Part shown: in pieces, positions 52,174-61,935 of the stretch
Layout of the letters: every line of letters starts with the position of its first letter
Position numbering within the stretch: position 1 is the first letter of the stretch
Assembly: GCF_002097715.1 (NCBI RefSeq)
Contig: NZ_CP020737.1
Span: 682,001-746,000 of the forward strand
Direction of reading: 5' to 3'
DNA length: 64,000 nt
Origin: Burkholderia ubonensis subsp. mesacidophila
GTDB lineage: Bacteria; Pseudomonadota; Gammaproteobacteria; Burkholderiales; Burkholderiaceae
Position numbers and translations under genes: made by a program
Notes under the pieces: generated by a model
Database searches by the model: none
Seen by the model: only the letters and a program-made list of their open reading frames with translations
Told to the model about the DNA's origin: nothing

Positions 52174-53793
52174 TCAGTCGATCGACGCGTAGACGTCGTC
52201 GCCGAGCGCGAACGAATCGCTGCGCGCGAGCGGCCACCATTTTTCATACAGCGTGTAGCCGCAGTGGCCGCCGTCGAGCAGCGCGCCGGGTTTCACGTAC
52301 TTGAGCAGTTGCGACATCAGCCGGACCTCGTGCGGCGCGATGCGCTGCACGATGTGATGCGCGCGCAGCTCGGACGGATGTGCGAGGCCTGCCGCCTGCA
52401 CGAGCTCCTGCAGCGCGTGCAGCGTGTTGCGGTGGAAGTTGTACACGCGGTCCGCCTTGTCCGGCACGACGAGCGCGCGCTGGCGCACCGGGTCCTGCGT
52501 CGCGACGCCGGTCGGGCAGCGGCCGGTGTGGCAGGTCTGCGCCTGGATGCAGCCGACCGCGAACATGAAGCCGCGCGCCGAGTTCACCCAGTCCGCGCCG
52601 ATCGCGAGCGTGCGCGCGACGTCGAACGCGGTGATGATCTTGCCGCTCGCGCCGATCTTCACGCGGTCGCGCACGCCGATCCCGACGAGCGTGTTGTGCA
52701 CGATCAGGAGCCCTTCCTGCAGCGGCACGCCGACGTGATCGGTGAATTCGAGCGGCGCCGCGCCGGTGCCGCCCTCGGCGCCGTCGACGACGATGAAATC
52801 CGGCACGATGCCGGTCTCGAGCATCGCCTTCGCGATGCCGAAGAATTCCCACGGATGGCCGATGCACAGCTTGAAGCCGGTCGGCTTGCCGCCGGACAGC
52901 GTGCGCAGCCGCTCGACGAATTCGAGCAGCCCGCGCGGCGTAGAGAATTCCGAATGCGTCGCGGGCGAGATGCAGTCCTTGCCCATCGGCACGCCGCGCG
53001 TCTCGGCGATCTCGGGCGTGATCTTCGCGGCCGGCAGCACGCCGCCGTGGCCGGGCTTCGCGCCCTGCGACAGCTTGACCTCGATCATCTTCACCTGCGG
53101 GTCGGCCGCCTGCTTCGCGAACTTGTCCGGGCTGAACGTGCCGTCGTCGTTGCGGCAGCCGAAGTAGCCGGACGCGATTTCCCAGATGATGTCGCCGCCG
53201 TTTTCGCGGTGGTATTTCGACAGCGAGCCTTCGCCGGTATCGTGCGCGAAGCCGCCTTTCTTCGCGCCGAGGTTCAGCGAGCGGATCGCGTTCGCGGACA
53301 GCGAGCCGAAGCTCATCGCCGAGATGTTGAAGATCGAGATGTCGTACGGCTGCGCGCGGCTCGCCCCGACGCGGACGCGGAAATCATGGTTCGGCAGCTT
53401 CGTCGGCGCGAGCGAATGGCTGATCCATTCGTGCGCGACCGCCTTCACGTTCAGCTCGGTGCCGTACGGGCGGTTGTCGCCGACGTTCTTCGCGCGCTGG
53501 TAGACGAGGCTGCGCTGCGCGCGTGAAAACGGTTTCTCGTCGGTGTCGTCCTCGACGAAGTACTGGCGGATTTCCGGCCGGATGAATTCGAACAGGAAGC
53601 GCAGGTGGCCCCACAGCGGGTAGTTGCGCAGGATCGCGTGACGGTCCTGGTTGAGGTCGTATAGGCCGAGGGCGACGAGGGCGGCGGGGATGGCAAGCCA
53701 GAGCCACGCGATCGCATGGCCGGCGGCGAGGGCCGCGACCGCCACGAACAGGACGACGGCGCACCACATCGCGAGATAGCGTCGGGAAAACAT
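52174..53793 (-). CDS. Membrane-anchored FMN-binding glutamate synthase-like protein
   Basis: A 539-residue protein with two N-terminal membrane helices (about residues 8-45) followed by a glutamate-synthase large-subunit-like central barrel: NISAMSFGSLSANAIRSLN near 165, SQGAKPGHGGVLPAAKI near 255, VDGAEGGTGAAPLEF near 345 and the cluster-type CIQAQTCHTGRCPTGVATQD near 425. It lacks the amidotransferase domain, so it is not a complete glutamate synthase. The reaction is unknown. GGGAG upstream supports this ATG over another six codons earlier. A 210-bp gap without features follows. Confidence 0.87.
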   Translation of the reverse strand: MFSRRYLAMWCAVVLFVAVAALAAGHAIAWLWLAIPAALVALGLYDLNQDRHAILRNYPLWGHLRFLFEFIRPEIRQYFVEDDTDEKPFSRAQRSLVYQRAKNVGDNRPYGTELNVKAVAHEWISHSLAPTKLPNHDFRVRVGASRAQPYDISIFNISAMSFGSLSANAIRSLNLGAKKGGFAHDTGEGSLSKYHRENGGDIIWEIASGYFGCRNDDGTFSPDKFAKQAADPQVKMIEVKLSQGAKPGHGGVLPAAKITPEIAETRGVPMGKDCISPATHSEFSTPRGLLEFVERLRTLSGGKPTGFKLCIGHPWEFFGIAKAMLETGIVPDFIVVDGAEGGTGAAPLEFTDHVGVPLQEGLLIVHNTLVGIGVRDRVKIGASGKIITAFDVARTLAIGADWVNSARGFMFAVGCIQAQTCHTGRCPTGVATQDPVRQRALVVPDKADRVYNFHRNTLHALQELVQAAGLAHPSELRAHHIVQRIAPHEVRLMSQLLKYVKPGALLDGGHCGYTLYEKWWPLARSDSFALGDDVYASID

Positions 53794-54004
53794 TGGGGAC
53801 TCCCTATACATTTTCTGGATCGCCGCGGTGCGCCATGCGTCGGCGCGGCGGCGTGCTCAACAGCCGGCGGCCGCCTGTGCCGGGTGCGCGGCGACATCCG
53901 TCTCGCGGGGCCGCGCATGCGCGCTGCGACCGGCGCCGATGCTGGGCCAGAGTCTACTACGGGAACCGCCAGGCCTGCGCTGACGTGCCGCATGGCCGCG
54001 CGCG

Positions 54005-54775
54005 TCAGCCCTCGCGTCGCGCGTGGCGGATGAACGGGCTGTACACGGGGGCGTCCGGCTTCAGCGTGACGCCGCCGTCGAAGTCCTCGTCCCGGTTGAA
54101 CGGCATCCGCGGCCACGCGGACCAGTCGCGCAGCCGCGCACGATAGGCGTCGGCCCGCTCCCGCAGGGCGGCGTCCCGTCGCCGGGCGGCTGCGTCGTCG
54201 GGATCGTCGCGCACGTCGTGGATCAGGTGCGGCTCGAGCACGTCGAAGCCGACATAATGCAGCGCGTACATGAGCGGCCACAGCAGCAGGCGCGTATCGC
54301 CTTCGCGCCCGTCGGGCGCACAGGCCGTCGCCGACGATCCGGTCGTCACGCTCAGCAGCGCGCGGCGCCCCCGCATGACGCCGCGTTCGTGGCGCCGGCG
54401 GCTGTCGTAGAGGCCGCCATACACGAACACGCGGTCCATCCAGCCTTTGAGGATCGCGGGCGCGCCGAACCACCACAACGGGAATTGCAGGACCAGCGCG
54501 TCGGCCGCATGCAGCATGTCGACGTGCTGCCGGATCTCGGGGGCGAGCGAGCCGCGCTGCCAGTGATGGCGTTGCTCGCGCTGCGCGTCGAAATGCGCGG
54601 GATCGTGCCGGTCGGCGTGATGCCACGGCGCCTCGCGCGCGTCGAAGCCGTCCGCGTACAGGTCGACGACGGTCGCGGCATGTCCCTGTTCGCGCCAGGC
54701 CGCTGCCGCCGCGCCGGCCAGGTGTGCGTTGAACGAGCGGGGTTCCGGATGGGCGAGGAGGATCAGTGCATGCAT
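54005..54775 (-). CDS. NAD(P)H-dependent quinone reductase-like flavoprotein
   Basis: Flavodoxin-like fold protein of 256 residues, of the NQO1/MdaB group. LILLAHPEPRSFNAHLAGAA at the start is the FMN/FAD-binding motif, and LVLQFPLWWFGAPAILKGWMDRVF near 92-115 (given here in family terms; Trp-rich) is the isoalloxazine-contacting loop. It probably reduces quinones or nitroaromatics. It is divergent from an HxlR regulator 74 bp away, which probably controls it. Confidence 0.86.
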   Translation of the reverse strand: MHALILLAHPEPRSFNAHLAGAAAAAWREQGHAATVVDLYADGFDAREAPWHHADRHDPAHFDAQREQRHHWQRGSLAPEIRQHVDMLHAADALVLQFPLWWFGAPAILKGWMDRVFVYGGLYDSRRRHERGVMRGRRALLSVTTGSSATACAPDGREGDTRLLLWPLMYALHYVGFDVLEPHLIHDVRDDPDDAAARRRDAALRERADAYRARLRDWSAWPRMPFNRDEDFDGGVTLKPDAPVYSPFIRHARREG

Positions 54776-54849
54776 GAACGGGCTCCGACGATGTGCGACG
54801 ATGATGGCCCGCGGCTGCCGGCCGCGCAATTACGCACCCGGAGGTAACC

Positions 54850-55224
54850 ATGGCATTCCCCGGCGACGTCTACGCGGCCGACTGTTCGGCGCGCGACGCG
54901 CTCACGCTGGTCGCCGGCAAATGGACGCTGCTGATCCTGCCCGCGCTGGCGGCGGGGCCGTTGCGCAACGGCGAGCTGCTGGCGCGCATCGGCGGCATTT
55001 CGCAGAAGGTGTTGACGCAGAATTTGCGCGAGCTGGAGCGCAACGGGCTGATCGCGCGCGAGGACTTTCGCGCGCGGCCCGCGCGCGTCGAGTACCGGTT
55101 GACGCCGGTGGCGGAATCGCTGGTGGCGACGCTGATCGCGCTCGACCGGTGGGCCGAGCGGCATTTTCCCGAACTCGACGCGGCGCGCGAGCGCTACGAC
55201 GCCGTGTTGCGCCGCACGGCCTGA
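54850..55224 (+). CDS. HxlR family regulator
   Basis: Winged-helix DNA-binding protein of 124 residues with CSARDALTLVAGKWTLLILP near residue 12 and ISQKVLTQNLRELERNGLI near 55, the HxlR recognition region. Cys12 is at the N-terminal end of the first helix, the position of the redox cysteine in thiol-sensing HxlR proteins that control quinone reductases. GGAGG precedes the ATG. The divergent quinone reductase makes a quinone- or electrophile-sensing role plausible. Confidence 0.88.
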   Translation: MAFPGDVYAADCSARDALTLVAGKWTLLILPALAAGPLRNGELLARIGGISQKVLTQNLRELERNGLIAREDFRARPARVEYRLTPVAESLVATLIALDRWAERHFPELDAARERYDAVLRRTA

Positions 55225-55279
55225 CGGGCGGCGGCGCGGGGTGGTTCGGGGGGAGGGCCGGGAGCGGCCGGTAGGCCGC

Positions 55280-56428
55280 TCAGCGTGCTTCGACGAGCGC
55301 CGGCGCGCCGGCCTCCGCGGGCGCTGCGTGGCCCGGCTGGCCGGTCGCCGCGAACTCGATGATGCCGCCGCCGAGACAGATCTCGCCGTCGTACAGCACC
55401 GCCGACTGGCCGGGCGTGACCGCCCATTGCGCGTCGCCGAAGGTCAGCGAGAAGCGTTCGCCGCCGGCCTTTGCAAACGTGCAGCCCGCGTCCGCCTGCC
55501 GGTAGCGGGTCTTCGCGCCGCACGCGAAGCCGTCGGCCGGCGGCTCGCCGGCGGTCCAGCTCACGTTGCCGGCGACGAGCTCGTGCGACAGCAGCCACGG
55601 ATGGTCGTGGCCCTGCACGACGTAGAGCGTATTCGACGGGATGTCCTTCGCGGCGACGAACCACGGCTGGCCGCTGCCGTCCTTGCTGCCGCCGAGGCCG
55701 ATGCCCTTGCGCTGGCCGAACGTGTAGAACGCGAGGCCGATGTGCTCGCCGACCGTCTTGCCATCGGGCGTCTTCATCGGGCCGGGTTTCGTCGGCAGAT
55801 AGCGGTTCAGGAAATCGCGGAACGGCCGCTCGCCGATGAAGCAGATGCCCGTCGAATCCTTCTTCTTCGCGTTCGGCAGGCCGATCTGCGCGGCGATCTC
55901 GCGCACCTTCGTCTTCGGGATCTCGCCGAGCGGGAACATCGTCTTCGACAGCTGCGCCTGGTTCAGCCGGTGCAGGAAATACGACTGGTCTTTCGTATGA
56001 TCGAATGCCTTCAGCAGCTCGAAGCGGCCGTCGCGCTCGCGCACGCGCGCATAGTGGCCGGTCGCGATCGTTTCCGCGCCGAGCGTCATCGCGTGATCGA
56101 GGAACGCCTTGAACTTGATCTCGGCGTTGCACAGCACGTCCGGGTTCGGCGTGCGGCCGGCCGAGTATTCGCGCAGGAACTCGGCGAACACGCGGTCCTT
56201 GTATTCGGCGGCGAAGTTGACGGCCTCGACGTCGATGCCGATCAGGTCGGCGACCGACACGACGTCGATCCAGTCCTGGCGCGTCGAGCAGTATTCGCCG
56301 TCGTCGTCGTCTTCCCAGTTCTTCATGAACAGGCCGACGACGTCATACCCCTGTTCCTTCAGCAGCCACGCGGTCACCGACGAATCGACGCCGCCCGACA
56401 TGCCCACCACGACACGTCGCTTGCTCAT
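55280..56428 (-). CDS. mnmA: tRNA-specific 2-thiouridylase MnmA
   Basis: Thiolates U34 of tRNA for Lys, Glu and Gln. The 382-residue protein has the PP-loop [13 protein letters not shown] near residue 6, the catalytic cysteines in [14 protein letters not shown] near 105 and [13 protein letters not shown] near 200, and the C-terminal barrel ending in an [17 protein letters not shown] stretch. The start overlaps the nudJ stop by four bases, so translation is coupled, as in other proteobacteria. Confidence 0.97.
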   Translation of the reverse strand: MSKRRVVVGMSGGVDSSVTAWLLKEQGYDVVGLFMKNWEDDDDGEYCSTRQDWIDVVSVADLIGIDVEAVNFAAEYKDRVFAEFLREYSAGRTPNPDVLCNAEIKFKAFLDHAMTLGAETIATGHYARVRERDGRFELLKAFDHTKDQSYFLHRLNQAQLSKTMFPLGEIPKTKVREIAAQIGLPNAKKKDSTGICFIGERPFRDFLNRYLPTKPGPMKTPDGKTVGEHIGLAFYTFGQRKGIGLGGSKDGSGQPWFVAAKDIPSNTLYVVQGHDHPWLLSHELVAGNVSWTAGEPPADGFACGAKTRYRQADAGCTFAKAGGERFSLTFGDAQWAVTPGQSAVLYDGEICLGGGIIEFAATGQPGHAAPAEAGAPALVEAR

Positions 56429-56934
56429 TTGTTCACCACCTGACGATCGAATGCGTCCGGCCGCGGCGCGACCGAATGCGTATGCACGAAATCGAGCGGA
56501 ATGCGCCGCCCGGCGAGATAGTCGTCGACGCAGCGCATCACCGCGGGCGAGCGGTGACGCTCGCTGCAGGCGCGCAGTTCGTCGGCCGTCAGCCACAGCG
56601 TGCGGACGATGCCGTCGTCGAGCCGGTGGCCGGGCAGCGGCTCGCCCGCCGCGCCGCAGAACGTGAAGCGCAGATAGGTGGCGCCGGCATTGCCGGGGCG
56701 GTCGTAGTGGGCGAGGTACACGCCGACGAGCGCGTCGGGCTCGAACGGATGCGAAGTTTCCTCGAGCGTTTCGCGGATCACGGCGTCGGCGAGCGATTCG
56801 CCGGCTTCGAGGTGGCCGGCGGGCTGGTTGATGCGCAGGCCCGCCGAGGTTTCCTCCTCGATCACGAGAAAGCGGCCGGCGCGCTCGACGATCGCCGCGA
56901 CGGTCACGTGCGGGGTCCAGATTTCGGGTTTCAT
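56425..56934 (-). CDS. nudJ: NUDIX hydrolase NudJ-like
   Basis: Nucleotide phosphohydrolase of 169 residues. The NUDIX box [20 protein letters not shown] near residues 40-59 matches GX5EX7REUXEE. It lies directly upstream of and overlaps mnmA, as nudJ (ymfB) does in E. coli, where NudJ acts on thiamine pyrophosphate precursors and nucleotides. The substrate here is inferred from context. The ATG giving [17 protein letters not shown] is the family start. Confidence 0.9.
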   Translation of the reverse strand: MKPEIWTPHVTVAAIVERAGRFLVIEEETSAGLRINQPAGHLEAGESLADAVIRETLEETSHPFEPDALVGVYLAHYDRPGNAGATYLRFTFCGAAGEPLPGHRLDDGIVRTLWLTADELRACSERHRSPAVMRCVDDYLAGRRIPLDFVHTHSVAPRPDAFDRQVVNK

Positions 56935-57215
56935 GGGATCGCATTTTACCGGTTGCGCCCGGACACTGCCGGGTACGCCACGATGGACGTTCCGACCCCG
57001 CTGGATCGTCGGCGGGGGCGGCGCGCGCTTGTCAAGTGCTGCAACGCAACAGTGCCGCACGATCGTGCGGAAACTGCTGGCGCGGCCCCCGCTTTCGGTT
57101 AAAGTGCAGCGTAATAGCCGTTGCTCGTGAGCCGGTATGCAAGCCTGTCCGGCTCGCCGTCGCAGTAAGAAACGAATTAAAGAATTAATTACTGTAATGA
57201 CTGGAGGAATCGACA

Positions 57216-58355
57216 ATGCATATCGGAGTGCCTGCTGAGACGCGGGCGAACGAGGCGCGCGTGGCTGCGACGCCGGAGACCGTCAAGAAATACGCGGCCG
57301 CCGGCCACCGCGTGAGCGTGGCGAAGGGGGCGGGCGTCGCGGCCAGCTATCCCGACGCGGCGTACGCGGACGCCGGCGCCGAGTTGACCGACCAGTCGGC
57401 CGCTTTCGACGCCGACATCGTGCTGAAGGTCCAGGCGCCCACTGAAACCGAGATTCCATCGCTCAAGCGCGGCTCCGTGCTGGTCGGCATGCTCGATCCG
57501 TTCAACGGCGAGCAGGCCGCGCAGCTCGCGGCGGCCGGCGTGACCGGCTTCGCGCTGGAAGCCGCGCCGCGCACCACGCGCGCGCAGAGCCTCGACGTGC
57601 TGTCGTCGCAGGCGAACATCGCCGGCTACAAGGCGGTGCTGGTTGCCGCCGAACTGTATCCGCGCTTCCTGCCGATGCTGATGACGGCCGCCGGCACCGT
57701 GAAGGCGGCGCGCGTGCTGATCCTCGGCGCGGGCGTGGCGGGGCTGCAGGCGATCGCGACCGCCAAGCGCCTGGGCGCGGTGATCGAGGCGTCCGACGTG
57801 CGTCCGGCGGTGAAGGAGCAGATCGAATCGCTCGGCGCGAAATTCCTCGACGTGCCTTACGAAACCGACGAGGAGCGCGAGGCCGCGCAGGGCGTCGGCG
57901 GCTATGCGCGGCCGATGCCCGCGTCGTGGCTCGGCCGGCAGGCGGCGCTCGTGCACGAGCGTGCGAAGCAGGCCGACATCATCATCACCACCGCGCTGAT
58001 CCCGGGCCGTCCCGCGCCGACGCTGATCTCGGTCGAGACCGTGCAGTCGATGAAACCCGGCTCGGTGCTGGTCGACCTCGCGGCCGGCCGTGGGCCGGAA
58101 TTCGACGGCAGGAAGAGCGGCAACTGCCCGCTGACGGTCGCCGATCAGGTGATCGTCCACAACGGCGTGACGATCGCGGGCCATACCAACCTCGCAGCGA
58201 TGGTCGCGTCGGATGCGTCCGCGCTGTACGCGCGCAACCTGCTCGATTTCATGAAGCTGATCGTGAACAAGGAAGGCGCGCTGAACATCGACCTGACCGA
58301 CGACATCGTCGCCGCGACGCTGCTGTGCCGCGACGGCGAAGTCGCGCGCAAATAA
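57216..58355 (+). CDS. pntAA: NAD(P) transhydrogenase subunit alpha part 1 (NAD-binding)
   Basis: Peripheral NAD(H)-binding domain I of proton-translocating transhydrogenase, 379 residues. MHIGVPAETRANEARVAATP opens like alanine dehydrogenase/PntA, and LILGAGVAGLQAIATAKRLG near 168 is the Rossmann motif; RTTRAQSLDVLSSQANIAGY near 120 is the conserved loop. It is one of three genes for a split alpha subunit, as in Rhodospirillum. GGAGGA gives a good ribosome site, and pntAB follows by 12 bp. Confidence 0.97.
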   Translation: MHIGVPAETRANEARVAATPETVKKYAAAGHRVSVAKGAGVAASYPDAAYADAGAELTDQSAAFDADIVLKVQAPTETEIPSLKRGSVLVGMLDPFNGEQAAQLAAAGVTGFALEAAPRTTRAQSLDVLSSQANIAGYKAVLVAAELYPRFLPMLMTAAGTVKAARVLILGAGVAGLQAIATAKRLGAVIEASDVRPAVKEQIESLGAKFLDVPYETDEEREAAQGVGGYARPMPASWLGRQAALVHERAKQADIIITTALIPGRPAPTLISVETVQSMKPGSVLVDLAAGRGPEFDGRKSGNCPLTVADQVIVHNGVTIAGHTNLAAMVASDASALYARNLLDFMKLIVNKEGALNIDLTDDIVAATLLCRDGEVARK

Positions 58356-58367
58356 CCGGAGGGGACC

Positions 58368-58685
58368 ATGGAAGTCATCAATCACACGGTGATCAACGTG
58401 ATCATCTTCGTGCTGGCGGTGTACGTCGGCTACCACGTGGTGTGGAACGTGACGCCCGCGCTGCACACGCCGCTGATGGCGGTGACCAACGCGATCTCGG
58501 CGATCGTGATCGTCGGCGCGATGCTTGCCACCGCGCTGACGGTCGGCACGGCCGGCAAGGTGTTCGGCACGCTCGCGGTCGTGCTCGCGGCGGTCAACGT
58601 GTTCGGCGGGTTCCTCGTCACGAGACGCATGCTCGAGATGTTCCGCAAGAAGGAGCCGAAGGCGGCGAAGGAGGGCGCGCGATGA
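58368..58685 (+). CDS. pntAB: NAD(P) transhydrogenase subunit alpha part 2 (membrane)
   Basis: Membrane domain II fragment of 105 residues with three hydrophobic helices. [20 protein letters not shown] near 20 and [15 protein letters not shown] near 80 are characteristic. It forms the proton channel with PntB. The stop overlaps pntB by four bases. Confidence 0.95.
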   Translation: MEVINHTVINVIIFVLAVYVGYHVVWNVTPALHTPLMAVTNAISAIVIVGAMLATALTVGTAGKVFGTLAVVLAAVNVFGGFLVTRRMLEMFRKKEPKAAKEGAR

Positions 58686-60136
58686 GCATGAACGTCGTTA
58701 CGCTCCTTTACCTGATCGCGTCGGTCTGCTTCATCCAGGCGCTGAAGGGGCTGTCGAACCCGAAGAGCGCGCGGCGCGGCAATCTGTTCGGGATGGTCGG
58801 GATGGGGATTGCGATCCTCACGACGGTCGCGCTGATCTTCAAGCAGGCCGCGTCGCTCGACGCGAACCTGCCGCTCGGCCTCGGGCTCGTGCTCGGCGCG
58901 CTGGTGGTCGGCGGCGCGGTCGGCGCGGTGGTCGCCGCGCGCGTCGAGATGACCAAGATGCCGGAACTCGTCGCGGCGATGCACTCGCTGATCGGTCTCG
59001 CGGCGGTGTGCATCGCGTATGCGGTGGTGGCCGAGCCGGAAGCGTTCGGGCTCGTGCCGCAGGACGCGACGGTGTCGAACTTCATCCCGTACGGCAACCG
59101 GGTCGAGCTGTTCATCGGCACGTTCGTCGGCGCGATCACGTTCTCCGGTTCGGTGATCGCGTTCGGCAAGCTGTCGGGCAAGTACAAGTTCCGGCTGTTC
59201 CAGGGCGCGCCGGTCGTGTATGCGGGCCAGCACCTGATCAACCTGATGCTTGCGCTCGCGATGCTCGGCTTCGGCGTGCTGTTCGTCCTCACGCAGTCGT
59301 GGTTGCCGTTCGTGATCATGACGGCGATCGCGTTCGTGCTCGGCGTGCTGATCATCATCCCGATCGGCGGCGCGGACATGCCGGTGGTCGTGTCGATGCT
59401 GAACTCGTACTCGGGGTGGGCGGCGGCGGGCATCGGCTTCTCGCTGAACAACGCGATGCTGATCATCGCAGGCTCCTTGGTCGGCTCGTCGGGCGCGATC
59501 CTGTCGTACATCATGTGCCACGCGATGAACCGCTCGTTCTTCAACGTGATCCTCGGCGGCTTCGGCGGCGAGGCGTCGGCGGGCGCCGTGAGCGGCGCGC
59601 AGGAGCAACGGCCGGTGAAGTCGGGCTCGGCGGAGGACGCGTCGTTCATGCTCGGCAACGCGGAGACGGTCGTGATCGTGCCGGGCTACGGTCTCGCGGT
59701 GGCGCGTGCGCAGCATGCGCTGAAGGAGCTGACCGACAAGCTGGTCGAGAAGGGCATCGACGTGAAGTACGCGATCCACCCGGTCGCGGGGCGGATGCCG
59801 GGGCACATGAACGTGCTGCTGGCGGAAGCGGAGGTGCCGTACGAGATCGTGCACGAGATGGAGGACATCAACGGCGAGTTCGGCCAGGTCGACGTGGTGC
59901 TGGTGCTCGGCGCGAACGACGTGGTGAACCCGGCCGCGAAGAACGATCCGAAGTCGCCGATCGCGGGGATGCCGATCATCGAGGCGTACAAGGCGCGCAC
60001 CGTGATCGTGAACAAGCGGTCGATGGCGGCCGGCTATGCGGGCCTCGACAACGACCTGTTCTACATGGACAAGACGATGATGGTGTTCGGCGACGCGAAG
60101 AAGGTCATCGAGGACATGGTGAAGTCGGTGGATTGA
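58682..60136 (+). CDS. pntB: NAD(P) transhydrogenase subunit beta
   Basis: Membrane domain II and NADP(H)-binding domain III, 484 residues. About nine helices cover residues 1-270, with [20 protein letters not shown] near 240 in the proton path; the C-terminal NADP domain contains [17 protein letters not shown] near 335, [18 protein letters not shown] near 365 and [12 protein letters not shown] near 415. The complex makes NADPH from NADH using the proton gradient. The start ATG is within the pntAB stop. Confidence 0.98.
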   Translation: MSMNVVTLLYLIASVCFIQALKGLSNPKSARRGNLFGMVGMGIAILTTVALIFKQAASLDANLPLGLGLVLGALVVGGAVGAVVAARVEMTKMPELVAAMHSLIGLAAVCIAYAVVAEPEAFGLVPQDATVSNFIPYGNRVELFIGTFVGAITFSGSVIAFGKLSGKYKFRLFQGAPVVYAGQHLINLMLALAMLGFGVLFVLTQSWLPFVIMTAIAFVLGVLIIIPIGGADMPVVVSMLNSYSGWAAAGIGFSLNNAMLIIAGSLVGSSGAILSYIMCHAMNRSFFNVILGGFGGEASAGAVSGAQEQRPVKSGSAEDASFMLGNAETVVIVPGYGLAVARAQHALKELTDKLVEKGIDVKYAIHPVAGRMPGHMNVLLAEAEVPYEIVHEMEDINGEFGQVDVVLVLGANDVVNPAAKNDPKSPIAGMPIIEAYKARTVIVNKRSMAAGYAGLDNDLFYMDKTMMVFGDAKKVIEDMVKSVD

Positions 60137-60145
60137 ACTCGGAGC

Positions 60146-60184
60146 GGGCGCGCGCGGCGGTGGCTGGGCTGCGCGTGCCCTTTT
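60146..60184 (+). terminator. Candidate terminator after pntB
   Basis: GGGCGCGCGC at 60146-60155 pairs with GCGCGTGCCC at 60171-60180, with one G-T wobble, and TTTT follows. The loop is 15 nt. Confidence 0.6.
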
Positions 60185-60316
60185 GTCTATCTCGCGACGA
60201 ACGGTTTCATCCAGCTACTTTGCTTCGCAGAGCAGTCATTGCGGAAATCGAAATCTTGATCGTGAGTGCAACGAGGCCGAAGCGATTCATCGCCTTTTCG
60301 TCGTCTCGAATTAGCA

Positions 60317-60697
60317 TTAGCGCCGCCGCGTGCGTGGATCGGGCCCGTACCGGTTGCCGGGGTCGACCGGGGCGAGCGCCAGCGATACGACGATCACGAC
60401 CGGTGCGACGAACAGGAAGTAGCCGACGCAAAGCAGGCTCGAGCGATTGCTGTCATGCAGCCTGCGCACGTTGTAGGACAACGTCGCGACCAGCGTGAGC
60501 AGGCTCAGCGCGAACAGCGGGATGTCATGACGATCGAATGCGTACATGATCCAATGCGCGAGCGCATAGCCAAGCGCGTAGTGAAGCACGAGGAACGCCA
60601 GGAAATCCCGGCGCGTCTCCCGTCCGTGAAATGTCAGCGCGTCGCGATAGCCGCGCAGCCAGGCGCCAAGGATGCGGTGCAGCGCCGAGCTAGGCAT
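60317..60697 (-). CDS. DUF805 family membrane protein
   Basis: A 126-residue protein with about three membrane helices. The DUF805 signs are the N-terminal FHGRETRRDFLAFLVLHYAL, the internal VRRLHDSNRSS and the C-terminal NRYGPDP. The function of the family is unknown. It overlaps the preceding gene on the same strand by eight bases, so the two are coupled. The DNA is less GC-rich than the flanking pnt operon. The 180 bp between it and pntB has no gene. Confidence 0.82.
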   Translation of the reverse strand: MPSSALHRILGAWLRGYRDALTFHGRETRRDFLAFLVLHYALGYALAHWIMYAFDRHDIPLFALSLLTLVATLSYNVRRLHDSNRSSLLCVGYFLFVAPVVIVVSLALAPVDPGNRYGPDPRTRRR

Positions 60698-61187
60698 GAT
60701 TCCGGTGCGGACGGATGACGTCCAGCGCGATCGTGTAGGCCAGCACACCCAACCCCGGGAGCACGCCGATCTGATAGAGCGGGATGTCTGCCAGCGGTAA
60801 CGCCACGCTGATGCCTGTTGCGTCCGCGAGGCCGGTGAATGTCGACGTGCGCATGCGCACGGCCAGGAACGAGAAAACAGGCGTGGCGATCGCGATGATC
60901 GCGAGCCACGTGCGTGCGTTGGCTGCTGCGACAGCGGACAGCGCAAGCCGCTTGCATGCGGCGAGGCCGATGCCGACCGCGAGACCGAAGAACCCGAGCG
61001 ACGCTGCCGTGGCCGCGCGATGCGCGAATGCGCTGGCTGGCTCGTCGGCAACGAGCGACACCGAATTGGCGTCGGCATTCACGACGGCTGCGAGCAGCCA
61101 GTCATACAACGCGTTTCCCGCCAGCGCAAACAAGGTGGCGAGTGCAATGGGAATGAGCGCGGACGCCCATCGATTAGATTGGGTCAT
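60690..61187 (-). CDS. Hypothetical multi-pass membrane protein
   Basis: Not recognised. The 165 residues contain four hydrophobic stretches: near 10-32, 62-80 (ATAASLGFFGLAVGIGL), 92-110 (TWLAIIAIATPVFSFLAV) and 138-158 (QIGVLPGLGVLAYTIAL). It ends within the DUF805 gene and starts about 25 bp after the preceding gene on the same strand, so the three form one unit. Confidence 0.65.
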   Translation of the reverse strand: MTQSNRWASALIPIALATLFALAGNALYDWLLAAVVNADANSVSLVADEPASAFAHRAATAASLGFFGLAVGIGLAACKRLALSAVAAANARTWLAIIAIATPVFSFLAVRMRTSTFTGLADATGISVALPLADIPLYQIGVLPGLGVLAYTIALDVIRPHRNHA

Positions 61188-61212
61188 GGCGGTCTCGCAG
61201 CGTTTGGGTCGA

Positions 61213-61867
61213 TCAGAACCGCAACACGGGAAGCTTCGCATTCAGCTCGCACAAGGTTCGATCGACCTGCTCAATCGTATTCAGCAGCACCAGCTCGCGG
61301 GTCGTGCTGTTGTACTTGGCGATGGAGGTCGACGGCGACAAGCCGCCGTCACGTTGCAAGAATACCGCTCGCGTATTGCCATGCAGCGTAACCGCCGGCA
61401 GCGGATCGACGCCGAAGATGTACGGTGAGCGGGAGGCGAACGCGCGCTGTTTCGTCAGCGTCTCGGGGATCAGGTCGCCGAGCGCGGGCAGCGGCTGGAC
61501 GAGGTTGGTGAATCCGGCGTACTCAAGTTTCACGGAGCGGGTGCCGTTGGGGCGGGTTGAAATGCCGATGCCCAGTGAGCCTTTGACGAGCTGCCACGGT
61601 GATAGGGACTTGCCAGTGACCGGCTTGCCGTCCAGATAGGTGTCATGCAGGTCGTGTATCTGCAGGATGACGCGATAGATTTGCGTGATGCTGGGGCCGA
61701 TGGTATTGCCGAACGACGGCATGCCGGGCTTGGCATGCACTTGTTCGATGATCAGATACCACCCGGTGGGGGTGCCGTAGCGGATATTGGATGTCACGAA
61801 GGAAAAGACCCGTGCGGTCGAAGGAATCGGGTCGTTCCTTATAAGAGGTTTCGCGATCGAATGACAT
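61213..61867 (-). pseudogene. Uncharacterised protein, probable frameshift near its 5' end
   Basis: The main frame (to the stop at 61213) gives natural-looking protein from about TSNIRYGTPTGWYLIIEQ onward: a soluble domain of about 190 residues with FGNTIGPSITQIYRVILQ and DLIPETLTKQRAFASR. Followed upstream, its only start is a GTG at 61929 that lies before a terminator-like hairpin. The first ATG after that hairpin (61867) is one base out of frame and encodes MSFDRETSYKERPDSFDR, then LFLRDIQ, which also looks like real protein. Joining the two needs a single shift at about 61770-61800. An alternative is an intact gene starting in the main frame at a GTG. No family was recognised. Confidence 0.5.
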
Positions 61868-61879
61868 GGGACAGATTCG

Positions 61880-61913
61880 AAAGTGACGGCGCCGATTGCT
61901 CGGCGCCGGCTTT
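61880..61913. terminator. Hairpin between the WYL regulator and the uncharacterised gene
   Basis: CGGCGCCGA pairs with TCGGCGCCG around TTGC, a perfect 9-bp stem with outer AAAG/CTTT. It lies downstream of the WYL gene and upstream of the uncharacterised one, so it is probably the WYL-gene terminator, though the T run is short. Confidence 0.6.
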
Positions 61914-61935
61914 CATCTCGTGACGTCACAACGCG

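Noticed and set aside
60207..60316. Possible gene remnant between pntB and the DUF805 gene on the minus strand
   Set aside because: A short stretch reads somewhat like protein, but it has no ribosome site and no recognisable family; too weak to annotate.
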